Positions 50,831 to 62,000 of a stretch of 64,000 nucleotides of DNA are shown in pieces (position 1 is the stretch's first letter; each line of letters starts with the position of its first letter). The DNA comes from Hormiphora californensis (lineage: Eukaryota > Ctenophora > Tentaculata > Cydippida > Pleurobrachiidae). The notes under the pieces were generated by a model, which worked only from the letters and a program-made list of their open reading frames with translations, did not search any database and was not told the DNA's origin. Position numbers and translations under genes: made by a program. The DNA is taken from assembly GCA_020137815.1 (NCBI GenBank), contig CM035354.1, forward strand, positions 4,482,796-4,546,795, given 5' to 3'.

Positions 50831-51740
50831 TAGTATACCCCTTACCCGCGCCTGAGAGGATAGTTTTACCCCGCTCCACAGAGGATAGTCGCCCCGTTCC
50901 GGAGAGAGATAGTATACCCTTTACCCCCGCGCCTGAGAGGATAGTTTACCCCGCTCCACAAGAGGATAGTTGCCCCGTTCCGGAGAGGATAGCATACCCC
51001 TTACCCCGCGCCTGAGAGGATAGTTTACCCCGCTCCACAGAGGATAGTTGCCCCGTTCCGGAGAGGATAGTATACCCCTTACCCCACACCTGAGAGGATA
51101 GTTTACCCCGCTCCACAGAGGATAGTTGCCCCGTTCCAGAGAGGATAGTATACCCCTTACCCCAGCAGCCTGAGAGGATAGGTTTAACCCCGCTCCACAG
51201 AGGGATAGTCGCCCCGTTCCGGAGAGGATAGTATACCCCTTACCCCACACCTGAGAGGATAGTTTACCCCAGCTCCCACAGAGGATAGTTGCCCCGTTCC
51301 GGAGAGGATAGTATACCCCTTACCCCGCGCCTGAGAGGATAGTTTACCCCGCACCACAGAGGATAGTTGCCCGTTCCGGAGAGAATAATATACCCCTTAC
51401 CCCGCGCCTGAGAGGATAGTTTACCCCGCTCCACAGAGGATAGTTGCCCCGTTCCGGAGAGGATAGTATACCCCTTACCCCGCGCCTGAGAGGATAGTTT
51501 ACCCGCCTCCACAGAGGATAGTTGCCCCGTTCCGGAGAGGATAGTATACCCTTACCCCACACCTGAGAGGATAGTTTACCCCGCTCCACAGAGGATAGTT
51601 GCCCCGTTCCGGAGAGGATAGTATACCCCTTACCCCGCGCCTGAGAGGATAGTTTACCCCGCTCCACAGAGGATAGTTGCCCCGTTCCGGAGAGGATAGT
51701 TTACCCTGTTCCTGGGAGGATAGTTTACCCCGATCCAGTT
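50830..51740. repeat. Minisatellite, about 78-bp unit built of three 26-bp subunits
   Basis: About 11 tandem units. Each has three related parts: CTGAGAGGATAGTTTACCCC, CACAGAGGATAGTTGCCCC and GGAGAGGATAGTATACCCC. Units vary by single-base changes and small indels. It lies directly upstream of the R2-like retrotransposon. Confidence 0.95.
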
Positions 51741-51749
51741 AGATCATAA

Positions 51750-54700
51750 TGCTTCACATATATGTCCCCGTTCCAGATCCACCATATAGACATATAGATA
51801 CACACCCGTACGCTGAAAGTGTCGGTTCGTGCTGAAAAGCTGCAAGGATGGCCGGGTAAACCATCCACTAACGGACCAAATGTGGCGGTGGGATTCCGTT
51901 ACCGCTGTGCACCGGTGGCAGTGTTAAGACCCCCAAACCCGGCTCTTCTTCTAACAAACCGATGACTATGTATACACAGTGATTGGTTTGAAACTCACCC
52001 CCAAACTTACTCATCTTATTCGACATGAGTACTAACACCCGTAAACCAAGGAAGGTCTGGTCTAAGCAAGAGAACCTAGACTTGGTATACTGCTACTACA
52101 GCAGCAACCCAGGCACATCCGGATCCTGGAAGAGGCTCGAACGCCTATGGGAAGACAAGGGACACGACCCATTAACAGGTGCCAAACTCTCAAGCCAGTT
52201 CAGATCAATAGAGAAATCTGGACACATGGTAACACCGCAGGAGATGGCTGATCAGCGAATGCTAGCAGGGCTAGCAGCATCTGGCCTAAACATACTCCCG
52301 GAAGTGGATCTCACGGTGAATGATAACACTGCGGGTCCGAGTACCTCGGCAAATGGGGACACCACCGATCCCCCACCACCACCCCCAACTAGAGCGCCAC
52401 GAACGAAATGGACCACTGAAATGAACATTACGCTCGTGTTCATCCACTCGTACTCACAACCTGAAAAAAGAGGAGTATGGACCCGAGTGGAGGAAAGGTG
52501 GTCAAAGACAACCTACCCTTCCAAGACTGATGACCAGCTTAGATCCCAACTGAGATCTATAACTCAGTCGGGACTCCTTTCACCACAGAAGCTGATGGAA
52601 ATCAGAACAGCGGCTGTAGCCGACCGTGAAGCAACTGAATCGGCACGACAGGCTGTGGTAGAGGACAACCCACCCCCAGAAACCATTGAACCCCCCACAA
52701 ACCCAGTGGAAGAGGAAGAGGAAGAGGAAGAGGAAGGGCCATCACCGAACCCTGAAATCGTGGAGCAGTTCAAGAAACTACTCGAGGAACCAAGCTCCAT
52801 CAAAGTCACCGACTTGAGGCATGTCCCCTGGGGGAAGCTACGAGTGGCGATTGACCGACTCAGCCCGGTAATCAAGTCCTTTGAAACTCCAGACCTTACC
52901 ACACTGAACACGCTACTGATGGCCGTAGCCCATGTGGTCCGAGAACAGATGGGCGTGAAGGCACCAAGCGAACCCAACAACATCACCCCCAGAAGGAATA
53001 AACAACCTATGTGGCTGCGACGACTCGAAGAGAGTGTCGCCAAGCTTCGCTCAGACCTCTCCAGGCTGACCGAAATGAGCAGAGGTGCCACCCACAAGTT
53101 TCAAACTATAGATATTATCTATAGAAGATACCCGCTGCTGCCCAAGAAGGGCTATAAACAAGTTATAGAAGAAGTGAAGCAGAGACTGCTAGCGAAGGCC
53201 GGAAAGATTAAGAGATACAAGAAGAAGCAGCAGACATTCGTTGACAACAACCTGTTCCAGAACAACCAACGAAACTTTTACCGGAAACTGGAGAAACGTG
53301 GATCGGACCCCACGCCACTCGATTGTACTCCAGAAGACCAGAACAGGACGCTTAACTTCTGGAAAAATATCTGGGAAAACGAGGCTGGTCATAACACTGA
53401 AGCAGAATGGTTAGACGGAGTCCAGGAGAACTTTGAAACAGTCAGCCAACAGGAAGAGTTTCAGATCACCACGGAAAGAGTTGCAGCCCGGGTGAAAGGA
53501 ATGACCAACTGGTCAACCCCAGGTATAGATGGTCTCCACGCCTTCTGGATTAAACACACGACTTGCCTCCATGGTCGGATAGCTGAGCTACTCAATGACA
53601 GTCTCATTACGAGTCAAGTCCCGGCATGGATGACTGAAGGCAGGACCTTCCTCCTGATTAAAGACCCCAAGAAGGGTATGTCAAACCCGGGGAACTTCAG
53701 ACCCATAACCTGCCTTCCGAACCTCTGGAAGCTGTATACAGGAATATTATCAGAGGACATCTACCAGCACCTCGATGTTAACGGGCTCTTTCCGGAAGAG
53801 CAGAAGGGGTGCCGCAAAAAGAGTCGAGGATGTAAAGAACAACTAGCAATTGACAAACTTATCCTACGTCATTGCAAACGCTCAAAGTCTTCCTTGTATA
53901 TGGCTTTCATAGACTACCAGAAGGCATACGACTCGATCCCCCACTCCTGGATCCTTAAGTCAATGGAGATGTGCGGGATAAACCCTCAGATAATCCGACT
54001 ATTCGAGTCATCATTCCAGCAGTGTGTTGTCAACATCGTCCAATCTGGCTCAGACTTAGGTAAAATACACATCAAGAGAGGCCTCTTCCAAGGAGACTCC
54101 GTCTCCCCTATTCACTTTATTATAGGCCTGATCCCCCTGTCCATGCTCCTAGCTGCCCAAGGAAGAGGCTACACCATATCTAACCCAGTAGCTCCAGACC
54201 CAGATATTAGTATCAACCACCGCCTATACATGGACGATCTTAAGCTGTATGCCAGCTCGAAAGAGGACCTTCAGCAGCTCTTAGCAGTCACTGAGAAGTT
54301 TAGCACTGACATCAACATGTCCTTTGGTCTATCCAAGTGCGGAGCTCTAGACATTGTGGACGGAGTCAGAAGTCGGATGCAGGGAATAAGTCTACCAAGT
54401 GGAGACAGAATACCCGAGGTGGAAGATGGAGGCTATAAGTACCTCGGCATCCTGGAGGTTGACCGTATTCTTCATCAAGAAATGAAAGCTAAGGTCAAAG
54501 CCGAATACACCCGAAGAGTCAAGAAACTACTGTCCTCGAGCCTGCAAGGCAAGAACCTCATCACAGCAATCAACACATGGGCAATACCTGTGATCCGTTA
54601 CGGTGCCGGAATACTGGACTGGTCCACTTCCGAAGCCAGTGGACTAGACATGATGACTAGGAAGATCCTGAGAAGAGGAGTCATCAAGAGCAACAGTGAC

Positions 54701-56140
54701 ATTGACCGGCTGTATGTTAGCAGGAAACTGGGAGGAAGGGGTCTCCAACGGATTGAAGATGTCATTGTGAAGGAAGAGACAGGACTCGTGACATTCTTCA
54801 CCAATTCCACAGACCCCAAGATCCGTGCCCTCCACACGGCGATGCAGTCTGAAGATATGCTAACTGGACCCCCAGAAGACGCAGAAGCCCTGAAGGAAAG
54901 ACTACAGACGGAACTTATAGAGAAATGGAAACACAAAGTCTTACATGGAAGATTCCTGAAGCAACTTGAAGAAGGGGGATGCGACCCTGACGCGACCTGG
55001 GCCTGGCTCAACAAAGAGAGCCTCAGCAGATACACCGAAGCCGATGTCTTTGCTGCCCAGGATCAAGCCATTCGCACGAACTGGTTGAGAGCTGCCATAC
55101 AGAAAGAGAATGAAGTGACTGAGAAGTGCCGGATCTGTAACCAACACAACGAGTCGGTGGAACACATCCTAAACGGATGCACGAAACTTGCCAACGGAGA
55201 CTATAAACTCCGACACGATCGAGTAGCTGCTGCCCTGCACTGGGGAATATGCAAGGACCACGGATTTCCTACCGAATCAAAGTGGTGGAGCCACTATGCA
55301 GAGAAAGTGCTCGAGAATGAGAACTGCAAGATCCTCTGGGATTTCCACATTCAGACGGATAACCCCATCGAGGCATGTAAACCTGACTTGGTCCTTCTAG
55401 ACAAACTAAAGAAGGAAGCGCTTCTGATCGATGTCGCTGTACCAAAGGACAGGTCAGTGTCGGACAGGGAGATGGAGAAGATCGAGAAGTACCAAGAACT
55501 ACGGAGGGAGCTCACACGAATTTGGGATCTTAAAAAGGCCACGGTCATCCCTATCGTGATCGGAGCTCTTGGCGGAGTCAGCCCCCGACTGGAGAAGTAC
55601 CTGACTGCTATAACCCGCCAAGTTTACCCCTCACAGCTCCAAAAGTCGGTACTCTTCAACTCGATGAACACGCTCCGGAAAGTTCTCGACATGTAATCAG
55701 CCTCCTGTAACCCCACTAGATGTATTATATTTGTATTTGTATTCTACCATTTCACCCGTTCCTGCTTGCTATTAGACTGCCTTAGATTCCGTTCCAGACG
55801 TTTTGTTCCCGATAAGTTGTCTCTTCCTAGGCTCCGATCCAGATGGTTGGGCTTCTTTCCAGATAGTTTAGGAGGTCTTATGCTCCGTCTCCATGAGCTT
55901 TAATTCCCCTTTAAATATTTCCCCCTTACTTTAACCCATATGTACATTGTTCAACTTACCCCTATGTACATTGTTCTACCTACCTTTACTCCGCAGGCCC
56001 TCCGGGCCCTCAGATCCAACAGGATCCGGGCTCGGGGGATTTAACCCTGTTCCCACATGGGACCTTACGGCCCCATGTGGGAGTGGTGCGTGTAGTGGAC
56101 CGAGAGAGAGATAGAGAGAGAGAATAAATTTTCTCCCTTT
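51750..56140 (+). mobile_element. Full-length R2-like non-LTR retrotransposon
   Basis: A 5' leader of about 270 bp (with a GGATGG/CCATCC hairpin at 51847-51867) precedes one intact ORF. The 3' UTR of about 440 bp contains hairpins (CCCACATGG with CCATGTGGG; GGCCC/GGGCC) and ends near a GA-rich tail and AATAAA. Exact ends and target-site duplications could not be fixed because the left side abuts a minisatellite. The intact long ORF suggests recent activity. Confidence 0.85.
52025..55696 (+). CDS. R2-like retrotransposon polyprotein: SANT/Myb domains, RT, zinc knuckle, REL endonuclease
   Basis: A 1223-residue protein for target-primed reverse transcription. Two Myb/SANT-like domains (about 8-70, VWSKQENLDLVYCYY; about 126-190, WTTEMNITLVFIHSYS) are probably DNA-binding. 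An acidic run lies near 230. Reverse transcriptase spans about 490-800, with PGIDGLHAFW, FIDYQKAYDS near 628, LFQGDSVSP and the catalytic YMDD at about 735. Next is a C-x2-C-x7-H-x4-C knuckle (CRICNQHNESVEHILNGC, near 1035), then a restriction-like endonuclease with KPDLVLLD, LLIDVAVPKDRSV and EKYQELRREL near 1118-1165. No APE endonuclease or RNase H is present. This order is that of R2/R4-type elements. No frameshift is seen over 3.7 kb. Confidence 0.95.
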   Translation: MSTNTRKPRKVWSKQENLDLVYCYYSSNPGTSGSWKRLERLWEDKGHDPLTGAKLSSQFRSIEKSGHMVTPQEMADQRMLAGLAASGLNILPEVDLTVNDNTAGPSTSANGDTTDPPPPPPTRAPRTKWTTEMNITLVFIHSYSQPEKRGVWTRVEERWSKTTYPSKTDDQLRSQLRSITQSGLLSPQKLMEIRTAAVADREATESARQAVVEDNPPPETIEPPTNPVEEEEEEEEEGPSPNPEIVEQFKKLLEEPSSIKVTDLRHVPWGKLRVAIDRLSPVIKSFETPDLTTLNTLLMAVAHVVREQMGVKAPSEPNNITPRRNKQPMWLRRLEESVAKLRSDLSRLTEMSRGATHKFQTIDIIYRRYPLLPKKGYKQVIEEVKQRLLAKAGKIKRYKKKQQTFVDNNLFQNNQRNFYRKLEKRGSDPTPLDCTPEDQNRTLNFWKNIWENEAGHNTEAEWLDGVQENFETVSQQEEFQITTERVAARVKGMTNWSTPGIDGLHAFWIKHTTCLHGRIAELLNDSLITSQVPAWMTEGRTFLLIKDPKKGMSNPGNFRPITCLPNLWKLYTGILSEDIYQHLDVNGLFPEEQKGCRKKSRGCKEQLAIDKLILRHCKRSKSSLYMAFIDYQKAYDSIPHSWILKSMEMCGINPQIIRLFESSFQQCVVNIVQSGSDLGKIHIKRGLFQGDSVSPIHFIIGLIPLSMLLAAQGRGYTISNPVAPDPDISINHRLYMDDLKLYASSKEDLQQLLAVTEKFSTDINMSFGLSKCGALDIVDGVRSRMQGISLPSGDRIPEVEDGGYKYLGILEVDRILHQEMKAKVKAEYTRRVKKLLSSSLQGKNLITAINTWAIPVIRYGAGILDWSTSEASGLDMMTRKILRRGVIKSNSDIDRLYVSRKLGGRGLQRIEDVIVKEETGLVTFFTNSTDPKIRALHTAMQSEDMLTGPPEDAEALKERLQTELIEKWKHKVLHGRFLKQLEEGGCDPDATWAWLNKESLSRYTEADVFAAQDQAIRTNWLRAAIQKENEVTEKCRICNQHNESVEHILNGCTKLANGDYKLRHDRVAAALHWGICKDHGFPTESKWWSHYAEKVLENENCKILWDFHIQTDNPIEACKPDLVLLDKLKKEALLIDVAVPKDRSVSDREMEKIEKYQELRRELTRIWDLKKATVIPIVIGALGGVSPRLEKYLTAITRQVYPSQLQKSVLFNSMNTLRKVLDM

Positions 56141-57830
56141 GAGCAACTGTGGCTAATGAATAGTCCCTAAAGCTATTGGTAATGAAATTACCCCTCTGTT
56201 ATTATTGCTCACGGAGGTGTATGCAATAAAAGGGGTGACTTCGTAGTTCGTAACCAACTACAGCTGTCATACCTATCCGCCTGGAATCTTCCATTGAGAT
56301 ATCCCAAAAGACTGCCCTCTCCGAACCGGGCCGAAGGTTTGCCAGGAGAAACTCTGGTTCTAAAAACTGAAAACGTTTCACTTTCAAATTTTGTCCCAAT
56401 TTTGTTGCTGTTTCTAACTGTATAGCATGTGGCCAAACATAGCCTACTGGATATTATAAGTGTCCTAAGTGATTTACACATAACAGCTCACAGATATATG
56501 TCTACATTCAATAATTACACTAGGCGAAGGACGTTGTTATGGGACAATTTATATAATAGACAGTATGAACAATATACTGGGATCAAATCCTGTGTACACA
56601 AACTACAACTTCTGTATCTGCTGCAACAGCAAATCATCATATTCATGGAATCCCTTGTATTACCGGCCATTAAGTCTACCCTAAACTGCACTGACTAGTT
56701 CATATTGCCATGTCATTTGTCTCGTGGGAGGTCTCAATACAAACTAACCAATATATCTTCTACAGGCTGTCAGTGCCTTTTTGAACAAGATGATGCAATG
56801 ACATATCAATATCAAGAATGGAGAAGTTGTTGAGTAAGGGGTAAACGGAGAGGATGGTCTCATCAGGATAGGGCTGCTGATTAGCTGCCGCGGAGAGTCG
56901 AGAGGATTAAGGAACTACTATGTTATGGTGAGCCGAATTCCTTCCTACTTCTCACATGGTCTTGACTCTTGAGTCTTCCTCACGAATCTATGTTTATGAT
57001 TTTGGAGTGAGGCCCCTTTTTCTTATCTGTGTTTTAAACAGTAAACACTGTTCGGGCCTCGGGATTAGGTTACAAAATCTCATCTCGTAGATTGTTATGT
57101 CTACATTGTTCTGAGATGAATCCTTATAGCACTGTGTCTTATTATTATCCCTCCTTGGATGATCATATCATGCATGTAGGGGAGGTTTTGAAGTTGTGGG
57201 GGCCATTTTTTGGCCAAAATTTTTTAGTCACGTGACCACTGACCAGTCACGTGATATGACATACCCCGAGTTTTTTATTGGAAACTCTTATAGATTGGGC
57301 GAAGCGACAGCTGAGCCCGGAAAAAAATTTTGATTTTGATACCAAAAAGTCGCCATTTTCGTCAAGAACGAGTCGTTATTGACGAAAGTCGAAGACGGAA
57401 ACTTTTTGGTTTACTTACTAACGGTCCACAGACCCAATCATCCAGTAAGGCCTGTCAGAGCATTGGCCTGACCCTACTCTCATTTCTTCAAGAGCGTGCG
57501 AGAACTGTGGTCAGAGCATTGGCCTGACAGAGTAAGGCCGGAGTGGGAGAAAAGGGTGGGAGAGAGACATTTATCGGTGAGATAAGAGGGTCATCAGTGA
57601 GACGAGAGTGGTAGAAATCAAGAATAGTTTGGGTGTTAGCAAAGATTGCCAGGAAGAGAGAGAGCAAGATATACGATATTAGGGAGGATAGAAAAGGTCT
57701 ACCCCGATAACCGAAGCCGTTCCCATGCTCGCAAGATAGGCGAGAAGCCTAGCGAAAACCAGTGTAAGGTAGTGAAATTCAATGATTGGGGATCCAAACA
57801 TCCAATTTTGTATGGGCAACCGAAAAAGTT

Positions 57831-57859
57831 GCGGGGGCCATAGCCTACGTGGCCCCCGC
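57831..57859. repeat. GC-rich hairpin
   Basis: GCGGGGGCCA, a 9-base loop, then TGGCCCCCGC; perfect 10-bp arms. Confidence 0.8.
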
Positions 57860-58189
57860 GTCCCCTACATGCGTGGATCATATAACCTGCCGTATTCTTT
57901 ACATAATTCTGCGACTTTATTGCGAAACTCAGTCTCCAGTTTTCTTCCAGGAGAATAAAAAAAACCTTATATCTGGTTTATTTTGTACAACTTAACCGGG
58001 GGGGGGGGGGGGGTATTGGCCTTAGATTCAAATTATAGTAGATACAACTACAATAATTGTCGACCGAGACTGACGGCTTATGTCTATAGAAAAATTGACG
58101 CCTGACGTTTGTCTTGGTGTTTTCCAAAATAGACGGGAGGAAGGAAATTGCTGACACGGTCAATCACTGTTATCTTGATAAACTTTCTG

Positions 58190-58194
<5 letters not shown>

Positions 58195-58258
<64 letters not shown>

Positions 58259-58271
58259 CCTCTCCATCTCC

Positions 58272-58365
<94 letters not shown>

Positions 58366-58377
58366 TCCATCTCCCTC

Positions 58378-58434
<57 letters not shown>

Positions 58435-58464
58435 GTCTCTCCCCTCTCTCTCTCTCTCTCTCTC
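58195..58464. repeat. Long (CT)n array with interruptions
   Basis: About 270 bp of CT repeats broken by CTCC, CCATCTCC and GT. The segment CCCTCTCCATCTCCCTCTC occurs twice about 115 bp apart, suggesting a higher-order duplication. Confidence 0.97.
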
Positions 58465-58726
58465 TTCATTCCAAGTTTCTATTTTTGTCCCTGAGTACTA
58501 TATTCAGGTACACGTGTAACTTTTTACAGGGAACCCATGAATCATGACCATCATGAGAAGTATATATCATCACAAGTAATCATGACCTCTCTCTATCTCG
58601 AAATTTAGCCACTCAATTTAATGTTCCCCGAATTAAGCGATAATTTAACCCACTAATCCTTCCTAAAAACTCTCGCCACAGAGTATTGGTGGATGGGCGT
58701 ATCACGTGATGATGCCCTCACTATCT

Positions 58727-58898
<172 letters not shown>

Positions 58899-59085
58899 TT
58901 TTCGTATCGTACCTGCTGATTGATGTGTTGTAAGCGGAAATCCCAATTCTGCGTATGACTCACACTCACACACATACGTCTGCTTTACGACAAGATTCTT
59001 GATTCTCTCGCTTCTTATTTTGCCTCGAAATTTGAGTTTACCTATTATAACTACCCAGTTCTAAATTATCTTCTCCCTCCTAAGT

Positions 59086-62000
59086 ATGCCCCGTGTGTCC
59101 CTCCTCCTACTTGGATTATGTCTGGTGGGTCTATGCTATGGATCCCAGCGGCGGGTAAAGCGGAGCGGGGACGATGAAGAGGGGCCTCTGGACCAATGGA
59201 AGGATCTCATCAAGGACAACTGCCCTCAACTAATGCCTGGAGCCGAGGAGGTAGAAGAGGAGGGAGAGGAGGTAGAGGATAGAGTGCAGAAGAACCGGAC
59301 AAGGAGACGAAAGAGAAGTGGAGATGATGATGATGATGATGAAGAGGATTCCGCGAGTTCTAAGATAACTTCTCATTTGGTGCGGACTGTTACCATTATA
59401 GCTGTTTTTATCGTCTCCATGCTCTTTGGTCTCCTCCCCCTCAAGACCCTCAGCCTGAAATACCGGAGCAGGATTGCCAGTATAGCCAACTGCTTTGGAG
59501 GCGGGGTGTTCTTTGGGACCTGTTTCATGCACCTCATTCCCGAGGTTAAAATGCAGATCACAGAATACTTTGAAGTGATAGAGTTCAAAGAGATTGCAGC
59601 GGCTATCAGTGCCACAATGGATGACACGGAGGGATATAACTGCACCCTAGCTGCTGATAACATTCCCACCTGGATCACCCCCCTCAAGAAGATTCCCATT
59701 CCCGAGATGCTGGAGTGCTCCGGGTTCCTGCTAATTTTGTCCGTGGAGAAGATAGCGGAGAGTGCTAAGAAGATCCGACCTCTCACGCAGCGGTTCTCTG
59801 TGTTTATTTCTAGTTCAAAGTTGAAAACGGCTCAAAAACTCGTCAAAAAGCAGCAGGATCTGGAGGTTAGTAATGAACTACAAGTTATGCGACCCTTTCG
59901 CCTGTCATATAACAGGCAGATAATACTCCTTCACAACTCAACAAATACAGTTGGTGACGCAGTCACCCCTACACTAGCCGTGCGAAGCGCGGCTAAACGA
60001 AGCCTGCAAAGCAGGCTGAGTGTTATAACATAATAGGGGATTTCATCACCAACAAATACAGGTGCTTTCTCTAAAAAAGTAACACAAAAAGATTGACCAC
60101 TGATAGAAAATACAAATTCTCATCAATACTATAAGTACTCAACAAAAGGATTAATCAGGGCAAGGCCGATATTGTTCATCCTATAACCCTTCTCTAAAAA
60201 AGAAAGAAACACAAAAAGATAGATCTCAGATAGAAAGTACAACTTGCCAGATCAGTATTAGTACTCAACAAAAGGATTAAGCAGGCCGATATTGTTCTTA
60301 TATTATTCTTCCCTTCTCTAAAATACTAATGGTATCATTCTTCTAAATAACTGTGGTTATGAGATGAAATGGTATCATTATGAGATGAAATTATACTACC
60401 CGCTTTTCAGGCTATATCGGATAACGGATGTGAAGATCACGGAGAGATAGAGGATTGTCCTGAGGAATGTGAGACACGGAAAAGCTATGTTGACGGTAAG
60501 GATTAATATGTGATCAACAAGGATTGTTATGCATACATAGGATATAGGAGAGCCTAATGACTATATTTAGGCTGCTGACTGAGCCATTACATATGCTGCA
60601 TATTTTTATCCATCAATAAAACCTGTGCTCAGGCCAATGCTCTGACTGCTCCTTTGTATAATATCACGAATATCATCATGTCAGTACCCAGCGTGAGTAC
60701 AATCCCCCCTCAGGTCGGAGGGCATCTGAGATGAGCACGACATCTAGTACGGGGTCTAAACCCTCCAGGATCCCCCAACAGTTTATACAGGCCATGGGAG
60801 GGTACAATAAACTAGCCAAGAAAACAGAGGATGAACCATCCGTACCAGGGGTAAGAACCTGTGTATTTTATTAGGTGGTACATCTAACTATATCTAATGC
60901 AAATTTGCACGGAAATGTGACACCATATCGTCAATGTGACGACGTGATCCGTCAGTGTGACAACGTGATCCGTCAGTATGACGACGTGATCCGTCAGTGT
61001 GACGACGTGATTCGTAGTTATCACATATCACACGTGTTGAGAACTGCTTGCGACTTAAGGGGTCACATCACATGTATAAAAGGGAGAGAAAAAGAGAAAA
61101 AGAGAGGGATCACATCACATAGCATATAGCAGACAGGCAGAGAGAAAAACAGAAACAGACCCCTCGATTTGCGATCGGTACGATCGCCCCAGTTTTGCTA
61201 GTATACCTAAACTGTAACCTCATTTCCAAATGCTAACCCCCTCTCTCCTCTAGAATCAACACAATAAGAGTGCCGCAATGCTGATTCTGGCCCTCTCCAT
61301 CCACTCTTTCTTCGAGGGTCTGGCTATTGGTGTTGAATCCACCCAAAATGTATTTATACAGCTGGCAGCCGCTATTACAGTACACAAGTGTGTCATTGCG
61401 TTTGCTGTTGGATCCCGTCTTATTCACTGCGGCAAAAAGAAACTGTGAGTTGATATTAGTACCCAGCAAACACAGTTGGCGTGAGTTGCTTGTCAGCGCC
61501 AAATTTCAGACGGCCATAGACCCACCCCCTGATAAGATAGAGACTCGATTTTTTTTTGTAAGGAGATCATGTCGAGTTCTTCTTACACAACAAATTTCAA
61601 GTCTATCTCACCAGGGAGTGGAGCTATGACCGTCTGAAACTTGGCGCTGGCAAGCAATTCACGCCAACTGTGTTTGCTGGGTACTTTAGTCCTATCCTCT
61701 CCCACCCTTTTCGTGTGCAAGATGTGGTACACCATACTCTGATTTGATGGGTGTCATTCTTTCCAAACATTGTGGATATATTTTGTGTGGCCACTACTGT
61801 GCTCATTTACCATGCTTTGCATAATTTCTATGAGACATGATTCTGTCTTTTGTCCCCTCAAGTCTCAACACAAAAAGTTATATGTTTTACCCCTCAGAGA
61901 GATGGTATTTTGTCTGGGTTGTGTGTTTACCCCCCCCCCCCCCTTCCCACAGAGAGATGGTCTTGTGCCTGGGTTGTATGTGTATCATGACGCCCATCGG

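Noticed and set aside
50921-51667. Repeated proteins rich in GNYPLWSGV on the minus strand
   Set aside because: They are translations of the minisatellite, with frames lost at each indel.
59966-60023. Bacterial-type terminators or attenuators (two strong GC hairpins)
   Set aside because: They are internal hairpins of a MITE, bounded by its terminal repeats and target-site duplications, in a eukaryotic intron.
59866-60033. Continuation of the ZIP frame through 59866-60033 as coding
   Set aside because: The GTTAGT donor at 59866 fits the next exon in phase, and the extra residues run into a MITE.
60890-61129. Small repetitive protein (QCDDVIR repeats)
   Set aside because: It is a 21-bp tandem repeat within a ZIP intron, open only because the period is a multiple of three.
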